Assembly (NCBI RefSeq): GCF_000969985.1
Contig: NZ_CP009526.1
Coordinates: 2,728,001-2,792,000, forward strand
Source of the DNA: Methanosarcina barkeri str. Wiesmoor
Lineage (GTDB): Archaea > Halobacteriota > Methanosarcinia > Methanosarcinales > Methanosarcinaceae
Reading direction: 5' to 3'
Length of the DNA stretch: 64,000 nt
The position numbers and the translations under genes were made by a program. The notes below the pieces were generated by a model. That model was not told where the DNA came from and did not search any database. It saw only the letters and a program-made list of their open reading frames with translations. Numbering within the stretch: the first letter of the stretch is position 1; each line of letters begins with the position of its first letter. Shown here piece after piece: positions 8,395 to 17,368 of this stretch.

Positions 8395-9201
8395 TTAGAC
8401 CAGATAATAAACAAAAGCACTTAAAACCAGCCTGATTAAAGAAAAAACAATTGAAATCATTGAAAAGGCCACAAGATATACATTTAGAGCCAAAATCTCT
8501 GCAAAAAGGCCGGAGAAATCAGCATTGAAAACAAGGGCAACCAAATTTATCAGCAAAATAAAAAAGAGTATGGTTACAAAACCCCTACCTGCTCCTTTAA
8601 GGTCTTCTTTGCTCAGGGCTATATGCGAAGAGATCGCGATTGCCAGGGCAAAATAAATCCAGAAATTGAGAGAAAACAGGTTTTCTACCGAAAATATGCT
8701 TTGAAAGAGACCTGCGGTAAGGGCGAAGATTTTTGTCAAAATATACTGGTCCGGCTGGGTGGGCTCAAGGGTAAGATAATCGGCAACCCTGGAAAAGGAA
8801 TCCGGCAGCAACAGTTTCATGCCGATAATAAGAGCCACGGTCCCGCTGAAGATTGGGCCCATGCCTATGAAAAAGTTTCCTATGTTCTGGTAGAGGCTTT
8901 TTGGGTTCCAGCTGTGATTGACGTATCCAAGGGTTCCGTCATTTTCCTTGTGGGAAAACAGCTTGAATTTAGTTATTTTGTGCCTGAATACATAGCACAT
9001 CAGCAGGTGGCCAAGTTCGTGAATGGGAGTACCTATCCAGGCTGTAGCCAGAATTCCTTTCCTGCCAAAAGCTCTCTGGACGTAAAAGTTAGCCCGATTC
9101 TCAAGAAAGCCGAGTATTATCCCGACAAGAATCAGAGAGCCTGTGACATAGAAGGTTTCAAACAGACTTACCCGAAAAACAGTAAGAAATGCGTTTTCCA
9201 T
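8395..9201 (-). CDS. Membrane protein with HELGH zinc-protease motif
   Basis: A polytopic membrane protein of 268 residues with HELGH at residues 61-65, inside a hydrophobic stretch after GTPI. This placement is seen in M50 site-2-protease-like intramembrane peptidases. About six hydrophobic segments are visible. I do not find the NPDG-type second motif that canonical S2P enzymes carry, so catalytic function is inferred only. The ATG is preceded by AAGGAGT 6 nt upstream. It stands alone between a MITE-rich gap and a minisatellite, so it gives no operon clue to its substrate. Confidence 0.65.
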   Translation of the reverse strand: MENAFLTVFRVSLFETFYVTGSLILVGIILGFLENRANFYVQRAFGRKGILATAWIGTPIHELGHLLMCYVFRHKITKFKLFSHKENDGTLGYVNHSWNPKSLYQNIGNFFIGMGPIFSGTVALIIGMKLLLPDSFSRVADYLTLEPTQPDQYILTKIFALTAGLFQSIFSVENLFSLNFWIYFALAIAISSHIALSKEDLKGAGRGFVTILFFILLINLVALVFNADFSGLFAEILALNVYLVAFSMISIVFSLIRLVLSAFVYYLV

Positions 9202-9269
9202 TTTGGACTCCTTTTTGTAACTTCAGGAGAAGTTTTGGCTTTTAATTGACCCGGGATTAAGTTTCACAG

Positions 9270-9372
9270 CTAGCTTATAGGTTAGCTTGTAGGTTAGCTT
9301 GTAGGTTAGCTTGTAGGTCAGCTTATAGGCCAGCTTGTAGGTTAGCTTATAGGCTAGCTTGTAGGTCAGCTT
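9270..9372. repeat. Tandem array, about 8.5 x 12 bp
   Basis: Degenerate copies of TTAGCTTGTAGG (variants TTATAGG, CAGC) lie about 70 nt upstream of the HELGH gene and within its likely promoter region. Confidence 0.9.
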
Positions 9373-9507
9373 TTTATTATAAAGTGGCCGAAGAAAATAT
9401 AAACTTCGCGCCCGTCACACACAAAATCAAAAAAGATTAAAGAAGTTTAAAAGAGTGAATTAAAAGAGTGAAATACCTTCTCTTTCAGGACCATTTGATA
9501 GACTACA

Positions 9508-10044
9508 TCAATAATTACCCTTTTCAGCAAATTTTAAGATCTTTCTAACCTGCAAGATCAAACCAGACCGGGGTTTTGTTTTAGTGCCCGCAGCGAAATA
9601 ACCTATGCAACTTATAATTTCTTGTAACTTTGATTGGAGACCTTGATAGTGAAAATCAAAATGCCCAATTGGGAATGTGCAGCGGTTATTCTGTGGCGGG
9701 GTCTTAGGGTCACAGTTATAATTTATTGTTATTTCCTCGTCTTCCTGAATATCTCTTATGCAAACGTATTTTAAAAGGCTGTTCTCGAAGTCTTTACAGT
9801 ACCTTGCGTTCGGGTTGTATGAATGGTTATAAAGGGAACCACAGCCCAGCGCGATAGCTGCATCTTTTGAATTAGAATCCCAGGCGCAATAATAATTATA
9901 GAGCTGGGTAAGCTCAAGTGAATCTATCTCTTCAGTGGGTAAAACTATAACAGGACAGGTTTCTATTACCTCGCCTCTTTTAAAATTCCGCTGTGCAAAC
10001 ATGCCCCTGCCTTTTCCAGGTGAATCTTTTACACTTATCGACAA
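9508..10044 (-). CDS. SET-domain protein (putative protein lysine methyltransferase)
   Basis: The 178-residue protein carries the SET-domain hallmarks. KGRGMFAQRNFKRGEVI lies at residues 11-27, the S-adenosylmethionine/lysine-channel motif LYNHSYNPNA at 71-80, and ITINYN at 105-110. SET proteins methylate lysines on proteins. In Methanosarcina such enzymes have been discussed as modifiers of chromatin proteins, but the substrate here is unknown. No pre-SET or zinc module is visible and the C-terminal 60 residues look unstructured. The start appears to be a TTG (10042-10044) with GTGA a few bases upstream. It is an isolated gene downstream of the permease on the same strand. Confidence 0.8.
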   Translation of the reverse strand: MSISVKDSPGKGRGMFAQRNFKRGEVIETCPVIVLPTEEIDSLELTQLYNYYCAWDSNSKDAAIALGCGSLYNHSYNPNARYCKDFENSLLKYVCIRDIQEDEEITINYNCDPKTPPQNNRCTFPIGHFDFHYQGLQSKLQEIISCIGYFAAGTKTKPRSGLILQVRKILKFAEKGNY

Positions 10045-10170
10045 TTATGGTCACATCCCCGCAAAATTTAAACGTTGCTTGTAAACTGTTTCATTATATT
10101 TACGAAGCATAAGATTTATAGGTTTCCCTTTAAATTTTTTATTTCAGTGTTCACATTTAGTGCTTAACGT

Positions 10171-11598
10171 TCAGTGTTTAGCCAAGCCAGAAATTTCCTG
10201 AGAGTCTTCACGAAGTGAACTTTCATTTCCGGATACAGGACTGGATGAAGAAATTTTGGATACAGGCATTTTAGATCCAGAAACTCTTGATATAGGCATT
10301 TTGGATGCAGGAATTTTGGATGCAGAAATTTTGGATGCAGAACTTTTACCTTTACTCCTGAGAAACCTGTAGTATCCAAAGCCTATCAAAAAGATCGGAT
10401 AAGCAATTTCCCAGGTAAACCCAGAGACCAAAAAACTCAGGGACACGAGTGAAAGAGCCGAAAAAATCCATTTCTTCCAGCCGTTTTCGGTTTTCCAGTA
10501 TGCAATTATAATGAAGGCATAAAGGAAAACGAAGTTCTGGTTTACGAACAGTATCATAGCTGATACCGGAATTTTAAGGAGATAACTTCCAAGAATCAGG
10601 AAAATTGAAAGTACATACAGCCCAACCAGGCTGGACACAGGGATATTCCTTTTTGAAAGCTTTCCGAAGACCTTAGGAAAAATTCCAGTCCTGCCCCCGG
10701 CGTACAGCAGGCGGCTTGCAGTAAAATCCCAGGAACAGGCGTTTGCTGCAATAACTATTATCATGAGCCAGATCAGGAGTTTTCCTCCAGGAGTGAAAAG
10801 CACGAGGCCGGAAAGCCCGGCTGCTCCCTGAAGAGAAGCGCCTGAAACACTGGCTCCTGTGCTGATAAGGGCAAGTACAAGGTAAATTGAGGTCACAAGG
10901 GCAAAACTTAGCCAGTAAAGGCGAGGTACATTTTTTTCAGGATCTTTTATTTCTCCCAGGGAAAAAGAAAGGTTTTCCCAGCCCAGGAAAGCCCAGAATA
11001 GGAGGGCTGCAACTTTCCACGTATTATACGGGTCTATATGCGCGTTACCGCTAAGAGCTTCACTAGCAATCACGAGGCCTGAGTCCAGAAAATCAAGGTT
11101 AAAGACAATGAGCAGGCCTATTAGCAGAAAAAGGACAGCCAGAGCTGCATAATTGATTAGAGAGATAACCCTTATTCCAGCCAGGTTCGAAAGGAGCATC
11201 AGGGTTACAAGGAGGATTGCAAAAAGGGCTGCTCCTGTGTCTGAAAGCTGGAAAAGCTGCTTCATATATTCGCTGCCTATAAGGGCAACCGCAGGAAGCC
11301 CGAAAAAGAAAGAGCCTCCAACAAGGTAGGAAACCGCATATCCTCCCCAGGGTCCAACAGCTTTTTCAGCATAACCTGCAAGTCCGGCTGTCGAAGGAAA
11401 TTTAAGGCCAAGGCTGGAGCAGACTTCGATGAGAGGAACTGCGACAATCGCTATAAGGAGCCAGCCGAGGATTGCTTCATAGACTGTGCCTGCATCAAGT
11501 GCTAAGCCTGGCAGTGCAAGAATGCCTGTGCCTATAAGCATGCAGATTGCAAGCCCCATGCCTCGCCTGAAGGAAATCGTTTTCTTAAGTTCGGTCAT
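10171..11598 (-). CDS. APC-family amino acid permease
   Basis: A 475-residue protein with about 12 membrane helices. Its N-terminal GMGLAICMLIGTGILALPG matches the amino acid-polyamine-organocation family, where the GTGIL segment lines the substrate site. It probably exchanges or exports an amino acid. The subgroup resembles YjeH-like transporters but the substrate cannot be read. The cytoplasmic tail (last about 55 residues) is a low-complexity series of short SASKI/PASKM units, encoded by an imperfect tandem repeat that may expand and contract. Transcribed alone. Confidence 0.8.
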   Translation of the reverse strand: MTELKKTISFRRGMGLAICMLIGTGILALPGLALDAGTVYEAILGWLLIAIVAVPLIEVCSSLGLKFPSTAGLAGYAEKAVGPWGGYAVSYLVGGSFFFGLPAVALIGSEYMKQLFQLSDTGAALFAILLVTLMLLSNLAGIRVISLINYAALAVLFLLIGLLIVFNLDFLDSGLVIASEALSGNAHIDPYNTWKVAALLFWAFLGWENLSFSLGEIKDPEKNVPRLYWLSFALVTSIYLVLALISTGASVSGASLQGAAGLSGLVLFTPGGKLLIWLMIIVIAANACSWDFTASRLLYAGGRTGIFPKVFGKLSKRNIPVSSLVGLYVLSIFLILGSYLLKIPVSAMILFVNQNFVFLYAFIIIAYWKTENGWKKWIFSALSLVSLSFLVSGFTWEIAYPIFLIGFGYYRFLRSKGKSSASKISASKIPASKMPISRVSGSKMPVSKISSSSPVSGNESSLREDSQEISGLAKH

Positions 11599-11736
11599 TT
11601 CTATCTCTTAGGCTACCTGTAAAAGGTTTTGTGTATTTATTTGTTTCCAAAGAGGCTTTCAGATAATTAAAATACATACTAAATATATTTTTCTGAAAAT
11701 CTCCGTAGAAGAAAAGAATCAAACATTGAAAAAAAA

Positions 11737-12195
11737 TTAAAATATATTCAGGTAATACAAAAAAGCAATTGCTAGCGCCACGAAACTAAGAATAAGGAAA
11801 AACCCTGAAATACGGATGTATCCATACTTAATTTTCACCATTTCCTCAAATTTTTCTTTTGAGTCTCTGGTCGAGTTTATATTTATCTCATACTTTTTCC
11901 TGAAAAGCACCATCACCGCAAAAATCAAGCTCAGCAACCACAAAACCAGCGGAGCCAGATAGATCAAAGCCGAATATCCTTCTGCTTCCTTTATATCAGA
12001 AAAAGCAATAGCGTGAAAATAAATCCCCTGAAGCAGCCCTGTGACAACAACAAACTGTTTTGCTGTATCTTCTACAGCCGAAATAGATTCCCCAACAAGT
12101 TTTTCAGCGTTCTTTTTCCAGAAAGGATTAGGCTCAACGGGAACAAAAGGAATCTCTTCCTCACCAGCCCCGCTTTCAATTTCCCCTTCAGTCAT
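11737..12195 (-). CDS. Small membrane protein, third gene of CHAT operon
   Basis: About 152 residues beginning MTEGEIESGAGEEEIPFVPV. It has an acidic N-terminal region, then a moderately hydrophobic segment (QFVVVTGLLQGIYFHAIAF) and two clear membrane helices (ALIYLAPLVLWLLSLIFAVM and GFFLILSFVALAIAFLYYL). I choose the start at 12193-12195 because it overlaps the zinc-ribbon stop as ATGA. Longer frames from 12228 lack a ribosome site. I do not recognise the family. Coupling to a CHAT protease gene suggests it could be a membrane effector or sensor controlled by that protease; this is inference. Confidence 0.75.
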   Translation of the reverse strand: MTEGEIESGAGEEEIPFVPVEPNPFWKKNAEKLVGESISAVEDTAKQFVVVTGLLQGIYFHAIAFSDIKEAEGYSALIYLAPLVLWLLSLIFAVMVLFRKKYEININSTRDSKEKFEEMVKIKYGYIRISGFFLILSFVALAIAFLYYLNIF

Positions 12196-12401
12196 ACCTT
12201 TACTTCCCATTCGAATTCTTTTTTGCAATTGGGGCAGGTAAGATCTATATACAGGTTTTTGGGAGTTTTTTGGCTGAATGCTTTTTTAATATCAGAAAAA
12301 CCTAAACGTACTGCAACAGTTTCCCCATCTTCAACAACTTTTTCTATATCTGTGTAATATTTGTACCCGCAGTGAGGGCACTTTATAAGTTCAGAAGTCA
12401 T
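12192..12401 (-). CDS. Small zinc-ribbon protein, second gene of CHAT operon
   Basis: A 69-residue protein with paired CPHC (residues 8-11) and CPNC (about 57-60) motifs, forming a four-cysteine zinc ribbon with a roughly 45-residue insert. The ATG overlaps the stop of the CHAT gene (ATGA at 12398-12401), and its own stop overlaps the next start in the same way, so all three are translationally coupled. It may be an adaptor or nucleic-acid/protein-binding module. No specific family is recognised. Confidence 0.75.
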   Translation of the reverse strand: MTSELIKCPHCGYKYYTDIEKVVEDGETVAVRLGFSDIKKAFSQKTPKNLYIDLTCPNCKKEFEWEVKV

Positions 12402-15400
12402 TCATTCACCAGCCTCTCAAATTCGGCATTAAATTCTTCTTCCCCCATTTTATCTCTCAGTCTTAAAAGGGATCTTGCGACAATTTCCTTGTTAGGCGAA
12501 TTAAGTTGCTCAAAAATTGAAAAAGAGATTAAATAATTTCTGAGAGCACTATTATATTCTCCCTCTTCTTCATTTATTCTTCCTATCTGGTGCAGTGTTA
12601 TTGCAATTCCGCTTTTGTTTCCCAGTTCTTCTTTCATTTTCAGTGACTGGTTATACTTTTTGACTGCTTCTTCGTAGTTGCCCTGAGAATAATGAACATT
12701 TCCAAGCTGGTGCAGTGTTATTGCAATTCCGCTTTTATCTCCAAGCTCTTCTTCAATTTTCAGTGACTGGTTATACTTTTTGACTGCTTCTTCGTAGTTG
12801 CCCTGCTTCTGATGAATCATTCCAAGCTGGTGCAGTGTTATTGCAATTCCGCTTTTGTTTCCCAGTTCTTCTTTCATTTTCAGTGACTGGTTATACTTTT
12901 TGACTGCTTCTTCGTAGTTGCCCTGCTTCTGATGAATCATTCCAAGCTGGTGCAGTGTTATTGCAATTCCGCTTTTGTTTCCCAGTTCTTCTTTCATTTT
13001 CAGTGACTGGTTATACTTTTTGACTGCTTCTTCGTAGTTGCCCTGAGAATAATGAACATTTCCAAGCTGGTGCAGTGTTATTGCAATTCCGCTTTTATCT
13101 CCAAGCTCTTCTTCAATTTTCAGTGACTGGTTATACTTTTTGACTGCTTCTTCGTAGTTGCCCTGATCCTGATGAATCATTCCAAGCTGGTGCAGTGTTA
13201 TTGCAATTCCGCTTTTGTTTCCCAGTTCTTCTTTCATTTTCAGTGACTGGTTATACTTTTTGACTGCTTCTTCGTAGTTGCCCTGCTTCTGATGAATCAT
13301 TCCAAGCTGGTGCAGTGTTCCTGCAATTCCGCTTTTGTTTCCCAGTTCTTCTTTCATTTTCAGTGACTGGTTATACTTTTTGACTGCTTCTTCGTAGTTG
13401 CCCTGATCCTGATGAATCATTCCAAGCTGGTGCAGTGTTATTGCAATTCCGCTTTTGTCTCCCAGTTCTTCTTCAATTTTCAGTGACTGGTTATACTTTT
13501 TGACTGCTTCTTCGTAGTTGCCCTGATCCTGATGAATCATTCCAAGCTGGTGCAGTGTTATTGCAACCCCCCTATTATCTCCCCTTTCCTCATATTTATA
13601 TTTAATGATATTATATATTTTTAATGCTGTATTTATGTCTCCGAGATTATAGAATATATTCGCCAGAGTACCCTCACAACTTAATTTTGTAGCACCTGAT
13701 GTCGTGTTAATAGAATCATTTAATAGATCCATTGCAAGTTTAATATATCCCCAGCGAATAAGATGATTTACCGTATTTTCTACAACCTCATTTGCACTTT
13801 CCCAATCTTCTGCCTGGAAGTAATAATCGCGTGCTTTTAGATAATCCCAGAGGCTTCCGGTTTGAGAAACCAGATTCTCATAGTATCCGGCAGCTCTGAT
13901 AAGAAGCTCTTTTTTGTCCAGTCCGTCTTCTTTCAGTTTTTTATGTATAAAAATTTTTACAATCGTATGCTCCGAGTAAACGCTCTTATCGTACTCCTGC
14001 TCTTTTGAAATGAGACCCCATTGGGTGAGTTTTTGCAGAGGTTCTCCGACAGCAGGACATTCATCTTTCTCATTGCCTATAATCCATGACAACGCTTCGA
14101 CAGAGACGGCTTCTTCGTAGATTGAGGCGCAGAGGAGCAGTTTTTTTGCGTCCTCATCTAATTTGGAAAATGACTTTTCCAGCAGGGTAAACTCAATAAG
14201 CTCTTTATTCAGGGGTGACAGATCCAGCAATAAATCATCTACTCCCTGAACAGCTGCATGTTTTGCAAACTGGCCTATTATCCAGGGATGGCCGCCTATG
14301 ACATTGTAGATTTTCTTTTTCTTCTGAATTCCCAGATCTGCCAGTTCAGTAAAATTATTCATGAGCCAGTTTGTCTGAGGAAAATGGAGCTCTGGAAGAG
14401 AGATATGTTCGATTCCGGAAGCAAGCCTGCCATCAAGTGGATCAAAGTCATAGCGGGTTGTTATGAGGAATTTTGTGTTTCTGGTTGTATTATTAAGGAG
14501 ATGCTGGATGAATGCTTTAAGTTCAAGGTTTTCTATGTCGTTTTTTTCTTCATTCAGACAATCTTCAAAGTTATCGAAAATGACCAGGAATCTTATCTGG
14601 TTTAGTATGTTTACCAGTAGAGTAGTTTTAACTTCAAGGGGAACCTGCTGGTTCAGGATCTGATTCAGTTCAGGTCTTCCTTTCATCAGTAAAAAGCTGT
14701 TGAATTTGTTCAGGACATCTTCCGGTCTGGTTGTGGGAGTAAATTTTATCCCCAGAGTGCCTTCGAAGTAATAGCCCATTTTCAACGCAAACCGAGTTGC
14801 AAGTACGGTTTTTCCAATCCCTCCAAAGCCGTGGATGATTGCAGCTCTTTTTACGTCGGACTTGAAGCCTCTTTCAAGAAGCCTGAGTTCTTTTCTCCTG
14901 GCAACAAAGCCTTTTTCCATGACCTGTAAATCCGGCATCATCATAGGTTTAACAACAAATTCAGAAGGTTCTGGTTTTAAATTCCCTACATTAACGCAGT
15001 TGCAATCTGAAAGATAAAGTACCGGGGTTGCAAAATCAAATCCATTACTGTTTTCTAAGTTCTTCATCACGAGTCTGGCTTCTTTTAAAGCAAGGTCAAC
15101 AGGTTTTCCGCTTGCAATTGCTCTGTAAAAATTGTATGCAAACTTTGTGGCGACATCATCAAGTACCGAATATTGCATTGCCACAACAGCAGGAATTCCC
15201 TTTTTAGAGAGCATACTGGCCAGGTCCCCGAAAGCTTCTTTATTCGAGCCTTTGGCGGATTCACAGGAACTTAGCACAACAAGCCGGATGCCTCGTTCGG
15301 AAAAAAGGTCGGAAAGGGTTTTGTTGTCAATAAGTCTTGCTTTCTGGTCTTCGGTTTCAAACACAAGATGACCTTTGCCATCTATGCTGATCCCGTGGCC

Positions 15401-16123
15401 TGTGAAATGGATAAGATGGTAATCTTGTTCGTTAAGATAGCCTTCGATATTTTCAAAGGTTGCATCTTCAGTAAAATCCACTTTTATTTTCTGATCTCTT
15501 TGAAGTTTGTCCACGGCTTCAAGGATAATTTCCTGTTCTTTTTCCGTATTTAAAGGCGAAATCCTGGGGTCATCAGGACCGGAAATTATTACCAGCATCC
15601 TGAGTACGGAATCAAGAGGTTCAAGCTTTTTCTTCTTTATGCCTGCTGGCAGCCTTGAAATCAGGATGTTTCTTCTTCTAATTAGAAAATCTTCGTCGTC
15701 ATGGAGATATTCCCAGGGCAATGCTGAAATTTCCGGAACATCTTCACCAAACCTGAGTGAAATCCTGAGTCCACTGCCGTTTTCCTGGACTTCCTGTATG
15801 GATTTGTTGAAATACTCGCCAAGTTGACCGGAAAATACTTTGCTGTAAAGCATTTTCCCAAATTCTATATGTGGCACTTCTCTTTCCTTTTCTTCCAGTG
15901 CCTCTGCATTTTCGTTATGTTTTTCTGGTTCTTCAGGGCTTTCGGTAACTTTTTTCTTTATACTTTCAAGCATCTGAGAGAGTTTCAGGTCTCGCCTGAG
16001 TTCAAAATCGTTGCTCGCTACAACATTCCCCTCCTCCAGAATTGAGGCATGATATATATAGGGAGACACATTGGGGGATCGGGTAATCTGAAAATCAAGA
16101 GAAGAGTATTCCAAAAAGATCAC
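12398..16123 (-). CDS. CHAT protease - NB-ARC ATPase - TPR protein
   Basis: A 1241-residue multidomain protein. Residues about 85-380 are a CHAT (caspase-like) domain with the catalytic histidine in HFTGHG (H243) and cysteine in VVLSSCESAKG (C287). Residues about 400-800 are an NB-ARC/STAND ATPase with Walker A GFGGIGKT (432-439) and a Walker B-like FLVIFDNFED. Residues about 840-1200 are TPRs, including eight almost identical 40-residue units. The architecture is that of bacterial NLR-like proteins, in which the TPRs sense a ligand, the ATPase oligomerises and the protease is activated. The start is read as GTG at 16121-16123 without a good ribosome site. A TTG a few codons downstream behind GTGATC is possible. 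Followed by two overlapping small genes. Confidence 0.85.
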   Translation of the reverse strand: MIFLEYSSLDFQITRSPNVSPYIYHASILEEGNVVASNDFELRRDLKLSQMLESIKKKVTESPEEPEKHNENAEALEEKEREVPHIEFGKMLYSKVFSGQLGEYFNKSIQEVQENGSGLRISLRFGEDVPEISALPWEYLHDDEDFLIRRRNILISRLPAGIKKKKLEPLDSVLRMLVIISGPDDPRISPLNTEKEQEIILEAVDKLQRDQKIKVDFTEDATFENIEGYLNEQDYHLIHFTGHGISIDGKGHLVFETEDQKARLIDNKTLSDLFSERGIRLVVLSSCESAKGSNKEAFGDLASMLSKKGIPAVVAMQYSVLDDVATKFAYNFYRAIASGKPVDLALKEARLVMKNLENSNGFDFATPVLYLSDCNCVNVGNLKPEPSEFVVKPMMMPDLQVMEKGFVARRKELRLLERGFKSDVKRAAIIHGFGGIGKTVLATRFALKMGYYFEGTLGIKFTPTTRPEDVLNKFNSFLLMKGRPELNQILNQQVPLEVKTTLLVNILNQIRFLVIFDNFEDCLNEEKNDIENLELKAFIQHLLNNTTRNTKFLITTRYDFDPLDGRLASGIEHISLPELHFPQTNWLMNNFTELADLGIQKKKKIYNVIGGHPWIIGQFAKHAAVQGVDDLLLDLSPLNKELIEFTLLEKSFSKLDEDAKKLLLCASIYEEAVSVEALSWIIGNEKDECPAVGEPLQKLTQWGLISKEQEYDKSVYSEHTIVKIFIHKKLKEDGLDKKELLIRAAGYYENLVSQTGSLWDYLKARDYYFQAEDWESANEVVENTVNHLIRWGYIKLAMDLLNDSINTTSGATKLSCEGTLANIFYNLGDINTALKIYNIIKYKYEERGDNRGVAITLHQLGMIHQDQGNYEEAVKKYNQSLKIEEELGDKSGIAITLHQLGMIHQDQGNYEEAVKKYNQSLKMKEELGNKSGIAGTLHQLGMIHQKQGNYEEAVKKYNQSLKMKEELGNKSGIAITLHQLGMIHQDQGNYEEAVKKYNQSLKIEEELGDKSGIAITLHQLGNVHYSQGNYEEAVKKYNQSLKMKEELGNKSGIAITLHQLGMIHQKQGNYEEAVKKYNQSLKMKEELGNKSGIAITLHQLGMIHQKQGNYEEAVKKYNQSLKIEEELGDKSGIAITLHQLGNVHYSQGNYEEAVKKYNQSLKMKEELGNKSGIAITLHQIGRINEEEGEYNSALRNYLISFSIFEQLNSPNKEIVARSLLRLRDKMGEEEFNAEFERLVNE
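12600..13559. repeat. Eight near-identical 120-bp repeats inside the CHAT gene
   Basis: Eight in-frame 120-bp units encode TPRs of 40 residues (core QGNYEEAVKKYNQSLK...EELG.KSGIA.TLHQLG). Variants occur at fixed positions (MIHQDQ, MIHQKQ or NVHYSQ; KIEEELGD or KMKEELGN). Units 3-5 and 6-8 show nearly the same variant order, so a 360-bp block was probably duplicated. Confidence 0.95.
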
Positions 16124-16451
16124 TGATCATTATTTGGTCTTCATAATTAATAAATTTAAAGTGTATACAATAATAAAAATAATATTTAAGACTTAAAAAT
16201 ATGAATTAAAACCGAAATCCAGATTTAAAGACATAAAGACCCACAATAAAACTCACGAAAATTCAAATCTATTTTGATTAAAGTTGGCGTAAAACGAAAA
16301 AGTAAGCAATAAAAAATTCATGTTTTAATCCCTTAAAAAACTCATTGAAAACATGAAAACTAAGTTTATTAGTCTCATACTTAAATGGCAAGAGCTTATA
16401 ATATAAAACTGGAAAGGGCAATTTTTCAAATTTTCCAAATTTTTCAATTTA

Positions 16452-16582
16452 GAACCTATCCGAAAAGTCAGTAATGCATGTTGAAAAGCCACGATAAATC
16501 TATACTATCAGAGTATCCGTTCCGGTTTTTCATATTGCATTTTGTAAAAGTTGTATCAAGTAATCACTTTTCGGATAGGCTC
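16452..16582. mobile_element. MITE family A, copy 2 (131 bp)
   Basis: Termini GAACCTATCCGAAAAGT and ACTTTTCGGATAGGCTC are flanked by TTA (16449-16451 and 16583-16585). The interior aligns with the copy at 6523 in reverse orientation. It occupies most of the gap between the CHAT gene promoter and the next gene. The rest of 16124-16701 is AT-rich with no gene seen. Confidence 0.8.
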
Positions 16583-16598
16583 TTAATTTTGGGAAAAG

Positions 16599-16620
16599 CC
16601 GGTCGTGTCCGCACGACCGG
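16599..16620 (-). terminator. Hairpin terminator of the 16.7-kb gene
   Basis: A 9-bp stem CCGGTCGTG/CACGACCGG with a 4-nt loop lies about 80 nt past the stop. On the minus strand it is followed by CTTTTCCC. It is the most GC-rich hairpin in this gap. Confidence 0.5.
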
Positions 16621-16701
16621 TGAGGGCCTGGGGTTCTGAGATCAATTTATTTCCAGCAGGGACCACGGAAAAGATATTTCCGGTTTTACTCTTTTATTCC
16701 T

Positions 16702-17346
16702 TTACTCCTTCTTTTCCAGGCAAATGAGCTCTTCTGCATACGGGAGCGTCTCTTTTATCCAGGCGCAGAACTCAATCCACTCATCAAGCTTATGATTGCG
16801 GCGCTGGAAGTAAATGTTTCTGAGTTCAGCATAATTGGTTATAATGGTCCTTTTCTGCAGAAACGCGCTCGGAAGGTCCTGGACGAGTTCCCTGAAAATC
16901 GCTTTCCGATATGCGTTGTCTTCTTCACTATCTCCCTCGCGGGATTTGTAGGCTTTGATAAGGTCGTTCAGGTGCTGGATCTGGTCGTTCCTGTAATCTG
17001 TCAGGGTGTCAAACGAAAAATCGTGAGGAGCAAGCTCCCTGCTGGTCAGTTTGTGCATCGTTGAAGTGGAGTTCTTTTCTGCGAACTTGTAAGTATCAAA
17101 CTCTTTCCACCAGTAGAGAGGGGCTGTTAGGTCAAAGCAGACTGTAATGAACCTTAAAAATTTGCCGTGCTCGTTACCTGCAAGGGTCAGGCGCTGGGCC
17201 AGGTTCAGGTCCTTTTCCCCGAGCGTGCAATTTCCTGCCTCATCAGGCTCGCTGCTGTCCATAAGATGCCAGGAGTTCATAGGGTTCCGCATGCCGAGAA
17301 TTGCATAGTAGATATTGTATGTACCGTGTAATTTCATTTCAATCAT
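16702..17346 (-). CDS. Phage-type conserved protein of unknown function
   Basis: About 214 residues starting MIEMKLHGTYNIYYAILGM. It contains GMRNPMNSW, DLTAPLYWWKEFDTYKF, NSTSTMHKLTSRE, TNYAELRNIYFQRRNHKLDEW and FCAWIKETLPY. I recall this motif series from proteins of Firmicutes phages and prophages that are usually annotated only as hypothetical. The NY..L..IY..R..HKLDEW arrangement recalls, but does not establish, a ThyX-like fold. The start at 17344-17346 has AGAGG 8 nt upstream and matches the family-like N terminus. A longer in-frame extension to 17439 lacks a ribosome site. It is probably acquired from a bacterial or viral source. Confidence 0.65.
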   Translation of the reverse strand: MIEMKLHGTYNIYYAILGMRNPMNSWHLMDSSEPDEAGNCTLGEKDLNLAQRLTLAGNEHGKFLRFITVCFDLTAPLYWWKEFDTYKFAEKNSTSTMHKLTSRELAPHDFSFDTLTDYRNDQIQHLNDLIKAYKSREGDSEEDNAYRKAIFRELVQDLPSAFLQKRTIITNYAELRNIYFQRRNHKLDEWIEFCAWIKETLPYAEELICLEKKE

Positions 17347-17368
17347 AAAAGCGCCTCTTACACCCATT

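Noticed and set aside
8192-8398. 68-residue frame
   Set aside because: It runs through the inverted-repeat element and out the other side, with no ribosome site.
8623-9249. 208-residue plus-strand frame opposite the HELGH protein
   Set aside because: The minus-strand gene has a clear motif, membrane helices and ribosome site; this one has none.
12600-13559. Possible CRISPR-like array
   Set aside because: The 120-bp units are contiguous, coding and without unique spacers. The intergenic arrays also lack spacers, and no cas gene is present.
14258-16045. Plus-strand frames opposite the CHAT gene
   Set aside because: They are shadows of an intact multidomain gene on the other strand, with no motifs.
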